A stretch of DNA of 5,106 nt from the NCBI GenBank assembly GCA_047620505.1, contig JBLHKS010000348.1:1-5106 (forward strand). The letters run 5' to 3'. The translations under genes and the position numbers were made by a program. This DNA comes from JBLHKS01 sp047620505 (lineage in GTDB: Bacteria; Verrucomicrobiota; Verrucomicrobiia; Verrucomicrobiales; DEV007). The notes under the pieces are model-generated. The model had not been told where the DNA came from, did no database searches, and was given only the letters and a program-made list of their open reading frames with translations. Shown here piece by piece: positions 1 to 5,106 of the stretch. Position 1 is the stretch's first letter, and every line of letters begins with the position of its first letter.

Positions 1-858
1 AAAGAAAAAATTGAATCGCACGGTCTTCAGCTGGCTGCGATTGAGGGCTTTCTTCCAATCGAGAAAATCAAACTCGGCAGCGATCACGACGGCGCGGAAA
101 TCCGGGCGCTCCAGCAGCTGCTGGCGCACATGGGCGAAGTCGGCGTGCCGATTCTCTGCTACAATTTCATGGCTGGAACCGACTGGGTTCGAACCCGGCT
201 CGATGCGCCAGAACGCGGCGGTGCCTTGGTGACCGCTTTCAATCTCGCAGACGTCGAATCAGCGATTTCGTTGAGTGAAACCACCGGTGAAATCGACGAC
301 GTCCAAATTTCGGCTGAGCAGCTTTGGGAGAATCTTGAACGCCTGCTTCACAACCTCGTCCCCGCTGCTGAGAAGGCCGGCGTGACCCTCGCGATGCATC
401 CAGACGACCCGCCCTTGGCTGAGTTTCGCGGCAAGGCGCGAATCATGAATTCGGTCGAAAATTTTGAGCGTCTCGTTTCAATCGTGCCGAGCCCGGCGAA
501 CGCAATTTGCTTCTGTCAGGGCACGTTCGCTGCGATGGGCGTCGACGTCCTTGACTCGATCCGGCGTCTCGGTCCGCACATCAAATACGTCCATTTCCGC
601 GACGTCCGCGGCACAGCTGAATCGTTCGTCGAGACCTTTCACGACAACGGCCCGACCGACATGCCTGCCGCGATCCGAGCGTTGCGCGAAGCTGGCTTCG
701 ACGGCCCGCTCCGTCCTGACCACGTTCCTCAGCTTATCGGCGAGGAAGACGGCGAACCCGGATACACGATGCAGGGCAGGCTCTTCGCTTTCGGCTACAT
801 CCGAGGGTTGATTCAAGCGGCTGAGTCCGAGCCGAACTCCATCAAGAACCGCTTGTAG
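1..858 (+). CDS. uxuA: Mannonate dehydratase, UxuA family (5' end missing)
   Basis: The enzyme removes water from D-mannonate to give 2-keto-3-deoxy-D-gluconate in cytoplasmic hexuronate (glucuronate) catabolism, using Mn2+ or a similar metal. The frame is open from base 1 and ends at the TAG at 856-858, so 285 residues are visible; by comparison with the family roughly the first 55-75 residues lie outside the window. The ATG at 130 is internal, because family sequence (AAIEGFLPIEKIKLG) continues upstream of it. Numbering from base 1, I see CYNFM at 53-57, DWVRT at 61-65, and all four expected metal ligands of the TIM-barrel site: His133 in MHPDDPP, Cys172 in CFCQGT, His198 in VHFRDVRG and Asp240 in RPDHV. 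The closing block PGYTMQGRLFAFGYIRGL is typical. The last dozen residues (AESEPNSIKNRL) lie in the overlap with the convergent peptidase gene and look like a non-conserved tail. Family assignment is secure; substrate specificity is inferred. Confidence 0.93.
   Translation, partial: KEKIESHGLQLAAIEGFLPIEKIKLGSDHDGAEIRALQQLLAHMGEVGVPILCYNFMAGTDWVRTRLDAPERGGALVTAFNLADVESAISLSETTGEIDDVQISAEQLWENLERLLHNLVPAAEKAGVTLAMHPDDPPLAEFRGKARIMNSVENFERLVSIVPSPANAICFCQGTFAAMGVDVLDSIRRLGPHIKYVHFRDVRGTAESFVETFHDNGPTDMPAAIRALREAGFDGPLRPDHVPQLIGEEDGEPGYTMQGRLFAFGYIRGLIQAAESEPNSIKNRL
813..858. other. Convergent 46-bp coding overlap of uxuA and the M20 peptidase gene
   Basis: The uxuA stop (TAG, 856-858) lies inside the peptidase gene, and the peptidase stop (TGA on the minus strand, 813-815) lies inside uxuA. 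Both strands are coding across these bases, leaving no room for a terminator between the genes, and the two transcripts must be complementary at their 3' ends. Confidence 0.9.
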
Positions 859-1979
859 AATTCGAACGCGGCTTCCACCTGCTTGATCTCGACAAACTCG
901 ACTGCCCCGTGGGCTTGATCGATTGAGCCAGGCCCGAAAATCACGCTCGGAATTCCTGCACGCGACAGCTTCGAGCAATCGCACCCGAACGGAACGCCGC
1001 ACGGCTCCGGGTCGTGGCCGAGTTCCGCGAGCACGCGCGACATCGCATTCACAACTTCAGCGTCAGCCGGTGTTTCCATCGCTTCGTCAGCGAGGTACGG
1101 CGGTTGAATTTTGACGTCAATGTCAGGGTTTTCCGAGCGGACACGATCCAGCAGGTGCTCGTAGTGAGCGATCACGCCCTCAGCCGTCTCGCCCGGCAGC
1201 ATCCGGCGATCCAGCGTGATCTCGCAATGCTCCGGCACGAAGTTCACCTGCGCCCCGCCCGCGATCACCCCGATGCTGCAAGTCGGCGGACCGACCAGCG
1301 GATGCGGTTCGCGTTTCGCCAGCAGCTGCTCATCCGCTTCCAGCGCCAGCACGACCTTCGCCATCGCCGTGATCGCGCTCTTGCCGAGATGCGGTTTCGA
1401 ACTATGCGCTGACACCCCGCGAGTCGCGATTTTCCAACGCAGAGCACCTTTGTTCGCCCGCACGACGCGCAGCTGAGTCGGCTCCGCGACCACAGCCGCT
1501 TCCGGTGTCGGGCCCGTCTTCTCCAGCGTCTCAATCAAGCTCACAACGCCCCGGTAGGCGTGCTCTTCGTCGACCACCGCGCCTAACCAGATGTCGCACG
1601 GCGGCGTCTGCCCGGATTCCTTCAGCGCGACCATCGCCTGCATCATCGCCGCCAAACCAGCTTTCGTATCGCACGACCCGCGCCCGTAAAGCAGGCCGTC
1701 TTCGATTCGCGGCTCGAAGGGCGGAATCGTCATGTCGGCAACTGACACCACGTCCATGTGAGCCTCCAGCACGATTCGGCGATCCGGATTCACGCCCGGC
1801 AATCTGGCGATGATGTTAGGGCGATTCGGCAGAACTTCCTCTTCCCAGACTTCAATCCCAGCGCGCTCGAAAAATTCGCGAACGAACGTTGCCGCCTCTC
1901 GCTCGCCGGGGCCAGCCCATTCGGGATTGATGCTGTTGATCTCGACGAGGCGAGAGAGGGTTTCGATGACGGGGTTCAT
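813..1979 (-). CDS. M20-family metallopeptidase/deacylase, ArgE/DapE-like
   Basis: This is a 388-residue cytoplasmic di-zinc hydrolase of the M20 family, which cleaves amide bonds of N-acylated amino acids or small peptides. Metal and catalytic residues are all visible: His74 and Asp76 (EAHMDVV), the bridging Asp104 (GRGSCDTKAG), the general base Glu138 with ligand Glu139 (VVDEEH), Glu166 (VAEPT) and His356 (GPGSIDQAHGAVEF). The small dimerisation domain, about residues 175-290, carries His192 in RGVSAHSSKPHLGKSAI, the residue that reaches the partner's active site in DapE. The GPGSI-QAH block resembles acetylornithine deacetylase (ArgE) more than DapE, but this does not settle the substrate, so no symbol is given. 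The ATG at 1979 is forced: an in-frame TGA lies three codons upstream, and no other start codon occurs before the conserved LVEINSINP. It follows uvrA on the same strand by 110 bp and overlaps the 3' end of uxuA. There is no signal peptide and the length is normal for the family. Confidence 0.95.
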   Translation of the reverse strand: MNPVIETLSRLVEINSINPEWAGPGEREAATFVREFFERAGIEVWEEEVLPNRPNIIARLPGVNPDRRIVLEAHMDVVSVADMTIPPFEPRIEDGLLYGRGSCDTKAGLAAMMQAMVALKESGQTPPCDIWLGAVVDEEHAYRGVVSLIETLEKTGPTPEAAVVAEPTQLRVVRANKGALRWKIATRGVSAHSSKPHLGKSAITAMAKVVLALEADEQLLAKREPHPLVGPPTCSIGVIAGGAQVNFVPEHCEITLDRRMLPGETAEGVIAHYEHLLDRVRSENPDIDVKIQPPYLADEAMETPADAEVVNAMSRVLAELGHDPEPCGVPFGCDCSKLSRAGIPSVIFGPGSIDQAHGAVEFVEIKQVEAAFEFYKRFLMEFGSDSAA

Positions 1980-1987
1980 CTCCTCTC
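1980..1987 (-). promoter_or_regulatory. Ribosome-binding site of the M20 peptidase gene, unusually close to the start
   Basis: On the minus strand GAGAGGAG directly abuts the ATG at 1979. The GAGG core leaves only 2 nt of spacer and GGAG leaves none, against the usual 5-9 nt. The start cannot move upstream because of the in-frame TGA at 1986-1988, and no ATG, GTG or TTG occurs early enough downstream. The site is therefore probably real but suboptimally placed. Confidence 0.5.
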
Positions 1988-2013
1988 ATCTCATTAGAAT
2001 TTGCCTGAAGCAA

Positions 2014-2029
2014 GCCGTAGCGGCCGTAG
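2014..2029. repeat. Short direct repeat GCCGTAG x2
   Basis: GCCGTAG occurs at 2014-2020 and again at 2023-2029, separated by CG. The second copy runs into the left arm of the neighbouring inverted-repeat element. It may be a remnant of the element's edge or chance; no function is evident. Nothing else recognisable lies in the gap between the uvrA stop and the peptidase start. Confidence 0.35.
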
Positions 2030-2093
2030 AACCGGATCTCCGCATCCGGCGCAGTGCAAATGGCGCTTCTTCGGGTCGGCCATCCGGCTCTAC
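2026..2093 (-). repeat. 68-bp inverted-repeat element at the uvrA 3' end
   Basis: Read on the minus strand, the element starts GTAGAGCCGGAT (2093-2082) and ends ATCCGGTTCTAC (2037-2026). The two 12-nt arms pair throughout as RNA, with a single G-U wobble, around a 44-nt centre. The outer arm contains the uvrA stop codon TAG (2090-2092). Inside, a second copy of GCCGGATG (2050-2043) can pair with the 3' arm instead, giving a short hairpin with a 6-nt loop. There is no T-run after the stem, so a classical intrinsic terminator is unlikely. It could be a small mobile palindrome (MITE- or REP-like) that inserted at the end of uvrA, or an mRNA 3'-end stabiliser. The pairing is visible in the sequence; the role is inferred. 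Confidence 0.6.
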
Positions 2094-5000
2094 TTTACGT
2101 CTTTGAGCGTTCCCGCCAAAAACGGCCCCGTCCGACTCTCCTTCACCGCCAGCAGCTGCTCGGGCGTGCAGGCGGCGACGAGATGGCCTCCATGCTCGCC
2201 GGCTTCGGGGCCGATCTCGATAACGTGATCGCCCTCGGCGATGATGTCGAGGTTGTGCTCGATCACCACGACCGTGGCGCCATCTTCGACTAACCGATGC
2301 AGAAGGTCGAGCAACTTGGTTACGTCTTCGATGTGCAAGCCGATGGACGGCTCTTCGATCAGGTAGAGATGCGATTTCGGCGTGCGGTTCTGTCTGAGCC
2401 TGGCGGTTTGGCTTCGGCCGACGCCACGCGTCAGCTCGGTGACGAGTTTGATTCGCTGTGCCTCGCCACCGGAAACGGTCGGGCTCGGTTGGCCGAGTTG
2501 AAGATAGCCGAGGCCGGTTTCGCGCATCAACTTGAGCGTTCGATGGATCTTGGGGCTGGCCTCGAAGAAGTCGGTCGCTTCGTCGATGCTCATCTGGAGG
2601 ACCTCGCCAATGCTCTTGCCGTTGTAGAGAGCTTCTTGGGTAGCGGTGTTGTAGCGCATCCCGCGGCAGTCTTCGCAATGAACGTAGCTCGTCGGCAGGA
2701 AGAGCATTTCCAGCTTGATCCGACCATTGCCCTTGCAGGTCTCGCAGCGGCCGCCTTCGGTATTGAAGGAGAAACGACTCGCCGTGTAGCCGCGGGCTCG
2801 CGAGTCGGGCAGTTGGGCGAAAAGTTTCCGAATTTCGTCGAAAACTTTGATGTAGGTCGCGGGCGTAGATCGGCTGGTTTTGCCGATCGGCGACTGATCG
2901 ACTTCGTAGACCGCTTCGAGTTGATCGACGCCTTTGATCGATTTCCATGTTTTCTCCGCAGGCTTGAATTTTGACTTTGGCAGGGTCGCCTTGACGGCCG
3001 GTTGAAGGACAGAGCGCATGAAACTGCTCTTGCCGCTGCCAGAGATTCCGCAGACCACGGTGAGGCGACCGATCGGGACGCGGAGATTCAGGTTTTTGAG
3101 GTTGTTAGCGCTGGCGCCATCGATTCTAAGCCAACCTTCCTTTGCGGACTTCGCGGGGAGTTTTCGCCGCGCGCCGCGCATCGGGTGCGGGATCGGCGTT
3201 TTGAGATTTCGGCCGGTAACTGAGTTCTTGTTCTTCTTGATTTGCGCGAGCGTGCCTTCCGCCGAGACCTCGCCTCCGAACCGACCAGCTGCGGGCCCAA
3301 GATCGATGATGTGATCGCTGCGCCGCATCGTCTCTTCGTCGTGCTCGACGATGACTAACGAGTTTCCTTTTCCGCGAAGCGCTTCGAGCGTGTCGAGCAA
3401 GCGAACGTTGTCGCGAGGGTGCAGGCCGATCGTCGGCTCATCGAGCACGTAGAGCACGCCACGCAGGTTCGAGCCGAGCTGCGCCGCAAGCCGGATTCGT
3501 TGACTCTCGCCGCCGCTGAGCGTCTTGGCGGACCGATCAATCTGGAGATAGCCGAGGCCAACTTCCTCCATGAAACGGAGCCGCTGAGTGATTTCCGGAA
3601 TGATGTCGCGCGAGATTTGTTTGTCCCTGCCCGTGAAGCTCAGCCCACTCATGGCCTCGCGCGCATCGAAGACGCTGAGTTTTGCGATCTGGTCGATCGT
3701 GAATCCTGCCACGTGCACATTTAGTGCGATTTCGTTGAGCCGGCCGCCATGGCAATTCGGGCAGATGACGAGCTCGTCTTCCTCGGCCCAGTTTCGGCGC
3801 CGCTCCTCGCGCAGCTCAGCATCGAGAACAGACTCGGCGTCTTTGTCATCTCTAAGTGTCTGCTTGATGTAGATTTCGCCGAACCCGCGGCAGTTCATGC
3901 ACCACCCGTGCGGCGAGTTGTAGGAAAACATTCGCGGATCGAGTTCCTCGAAACTCTGGCCGGATTCCGGGCAGCTCATCCGCGTGCTGGCGACGTGAAT
4001 ATTGTTTTTCGGATCGATAAATTTCGCCGTCTGCTTGCCGATTTTCAGCGCGCGGTCGAGCGCGTCGCGAACCACGGACGGGCTGGTCTTTTTGTCGATC
4101 TCGGCGACGACGAGATCGATCGTGTGCTCTTTGAATCGCTCCAGTTTCTGGAAATTCGCGACCGGCTTGAACTGCTTGTCGACCAGCAGCTGCTCGAAGC
4201 CTTGCCGCTCGGCCCACTTGGCAACGTCGGTATGGAAACCTTTCCGCGCTTTGACTAACGGAGCCATAATTTTGACCTTGCCAGTCTTGGCGGAGTTGCG
4301 GATTCGAGTAACGATCGAGCTCGCTGACTGAACGACGACGGGCTTGCCAGTCGCTGGCGAGTGCTGCACGCCGATCTTGGCGAAGAGCAGTCGAAGAAAG
4401 TGGTAAACCTCGGTCACGGTCCCCACGGTCGACTTTCCGCCGCCGCGCGAGATGCGCTGTTCGATCGCGACGGTCGGCGGCAAGCCGGTGACGTGATCGA
4501 CGTCCGGCTTTTCCATTTGCTCGACGAATTGCCGCGCGTAGGTCGACATCGAATCGAGGAAACGGCGCTGACCTTCGGCGAAAAGGATGTCGAAGGCGAG
4601 GGTCGATTTTCCCGATCCAGATAAGCCGGTAATGACGACCATTTTGTCGCGCGGGATCGAGAGATCGATGTCCTTGAGGTTGTTCTCGCGAGCTCCGACG
4701 ACTTGGATCGCGTTGTCGAATTTTGGCTTAACTTTGTAAGCCGATGGCGCCTCCGCAGCGCGCAAACTTCGGCCAGCAGCTGCTGGTTTCGGGAATTTGA
4801 TGATCTTGTCAGGCCCTGCGAGAATCGAGCGCAAAAACTGGCCGGTGTGCGAATTTTTGACGGCAGCAACCTGCTCCGGCGTGCCTTCGGCGACGAGCTC
4901 ACCGCCGTACGCGCCAGCTTCCGGGCCGAGATCGATGAGCCAATCGGCGCATTTGATAACTTCGAGGTTGTGCTCGATAACGAGAATGCTGTCCCCAGAT

Positions 5001-5106
5001 TCGACGAGCCGATGGAAGACGCGCAGGAGCATCGCGACGTCGTCGAAATGTAAGCCGGTCGTCGGTTCGTCGAAAATCAAGAGCGCGCCGGTTTTTCGGT
5101 TTTTCT
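2090..5106 (-). CDS. uvrA: Tandem-fused (double) UvrA, excinuclease ABC subunit A (5' end missing)
   Basis: UvrA is the damage-sensing ABC ATPase of nucleotide excision repair; it loads UvrB at lesions. About 1004 codons are visible and the frame is open to the window edge; the TTG at 5080 lies inside a Walker B motif and is not the start. Numbering that codon 1: residues 1-88 finish a first UvrA module (FDEPTTGLH, EHNLEVIKCADWLIDLGPEAG). Residues 89-122 are a Pro/Ala/Lys-rich linker. Residues 123-996 form a second module: Walker A GLSGSGKS 152-159, UvrB-binding domain about 255-365, first zinc site C370/S373/C394/C397, CPNC 440-443, signature LSGGESQRIRL 521-531, Walker B LYVLDEPTIGLH 543-554, second Walker A GISGSGKS 678-685, zinc finger C779/C782/C802/C805, signature VSGGEAQRIKL 869-879, Walker B LYLIEEPSIGLH 905-916, and EHN 941-943. 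This module is shorter than a usual UvrA (about 875 versus 940 residues) because the insertion domain is nearly absent. The stop is TAG at 2090-2092. Confidence 0.96.
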   Translation of the reverse strand, partial: KNRKTGALLIFDEPTTGLHFDDVAMLLRVFHRLVESGDSILVIEHNLEVIKCADWLIDLGPEAGAYGGELVAEGTPEQVAAVKNSHTGQFLRSILAGPDKIIKFPKPAAAGRSLRAAEAPSAYKVKPKFDNAIQVVGARENNLKDIDLSIPRDKMVVITGLSGSGKSTLAFDILFAEGQRRFLDSMSTYARQFVEQMEKPDVDHVTGLPPTVAIEQRISRGGGKSTVGTVTEVYHFLRLLFAKIGVQHSPATGKPVVVQSASSIVTRIRNSAKTGKVKIMAPLVKARKGFHTDVAKWAERQGFEQLLVDKQFKPVANFQKLERFKEHTIDLVVAEIDKKTSPSVVRDALDRALKIGKQTAKFIDPKNNIHVASTRMSCPESGQSFEELDPRMFSYNSPHGWCMNCRGFGEIYIKQTLRDDKDAESVLDAELREERRRNWAEEDELVICPNCHGGRLNEIALNVHVAGFTIDQIAKLSVFDAREAMSGLSFTGRDKQISRDIIPEITQRLRFMEEVGLGYLQIDRSAKTLSGGESQRIRLAAQLGSNLRGVLYVLDEPTIGLHPRDNVRLLDTLEALRGKGNSLVIVEHDEETMRRSDHIIDLGPAAGRFGGEVSAEGTLAQIKKNKNSVTGRNLKTPIPHPMRGARRKLPAKSAKEGWLRIDGASANNLKNLNLRVPIGRLTVVCGISGSGKSSFMRSVLQPAVKATLPKSKFKPAEKTWKSIKGVDQLEAVYEVDQSPIGKTSRSTPATYIKVFDEIRKLFAQLPDSRARGYTASRFSFNTEGGRCETCKGNGRIKLEMLFLPTSYVHCEDCRGMRYNTATQEALYNGKSIGEVLQMSIDEATDFFEASPKIHRTLKLMRETGLGYLQLGQPSPTVSGGEAQRIKLVTELTRGVGRSQTARLRQNRTPKSHLYLIEEPSIGLHIEDVTKLLDLLHRLVEDGATVVVIEHNLDIIAEGDHVIEIGPEAGEHGGHLVAACTPEQLLAVKESRTGPFLAGTLKDVK
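4715..4816 (-). other. Linker between the two UvrA modules
   Basis: About 34 residues rich in Pro, Ala and Lys (GPDKIIKFPKPAAAGRSL and on) join the C-terminus of the first UvrA module to the NAIQVVGARENNLKDI strand that opens the second. No stop codon, ribosome-binding site or in-frame restart interrupts it, so both modules are one polypeptide. The composition suggests a flexible tether; this is inferred. Confidence 0.75.

Noticed and set aside
130..132. ATG as the start of a 242-residue mannonate dehydratase
   Set aside because: Conserved family sequence continues in frame from base 1 to 129 without a stop, so this Met is internal and the gene is cut by the window.
1993..1998. TCTAAT on the minus strand as a -10 promoter box for the peptidase
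   Set aside because: No acceptable -35 box lies 16-18 bp upstream, and transcription from it would begin within the ribosome-binding site.
2002..2014. Small hairpin GCTTG-CTT-CAGGC on the minus strand near the peptidase start
   Set aside because: Only 5 bp with a G-U pair and a 3-nt loop, and no T-run; too weak to claim as a terminator or regulator.
2026..2093. Inverted repeat as a Rho-independent terminator of uvrA
   Set aside because: No T-run follows the stem on the minus strand, the loop is 44 nt and the stem begins before the stop codon ends, unlike an intrinsic terminator.
1986..2948. 320-codon minus-strand open frame spanning the uvrA end and the intergenic gap
   Set aside because: It is an Arg/Ser-rich frame-shifted shadow of uvrA with no family features; the uvrA frame itself is intact.
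2297..2974. 225-codon open frame on the + strand opposite uvrA
   Set aside because: It lies fully antisense to the conserved last ATPase domain and second zinc finger of UvrA. It shows no recognisable domain and is explained by GC-biased third positions.
5078..5080. TTG as a possible uvrA start codon
   Set aside because: It lies inside the Walker B block (KTGALLIFDEPTTGLH), which continues upstream in frame to the window edge; the real start is outside.

Overview
The window holds three protein genes and one short intergenic gap. Region 1-858 (+) is the 3' part of a mannonate dehydratase gene (uxuA type) whose start lies to the left of the window. Region 813-1979 (-) is a complete M20-family zinc metallopeptidase/deacylase of the ArgE/DapE type, converging on uxuA and overlapping its 3' end by 46 bp. 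Region 2090-5106 (-) is the 3' part of a very long uvrA gene that runs off the right edge. The 110 bp between uvrA and the peptidase (1980-2089) carry the peptidase's ribosome-binding site and most of a 68-bp inverted-repeat element whose outer arm covers the uvrA stop codon.

The most distinctive item is the uvrA gene. The visible protein begins inside the last ATPase domain of one UvrA module, passes through a Pro/Ala/Lys-rich linker, and then contains a second, essentially complete UvrA module. It is therefore a tandem-fused (double) UvrA; long fused forms of this kind are known and sometimes called class III. The second module keeps a recognisable UvrB-binding domain. It lacks nearly all of the insertion domain, has lost one cysteine of the first zinc site, and has Glu in place of the usual Walker B Asp in its last ATPase domain.

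Organism: a moderately GC-rich bacterium. The double UvrA, the type of uxuA and the small palindromic intergenic element would suit a Verrucomicrobiota or similar soil lineage (PVC, Acidobacteria). This is inference from gene style, with no marker gene to prove it.

The three genes do not form an obvious pathway: hexuronate catabolism, amino-acid or peptide deacylation and nucleotide excision repair. The peptidase follows uvrA in the same direction and could be read from it, but no convincing promoter or terminator is visible between them. No RNA gene, CRISPR array, insertion sequence or phage gene was seen. I found no wholly new system; the findings worth following are the domain losses in the double UvrA and the inverted-repeat element at its stop codon.
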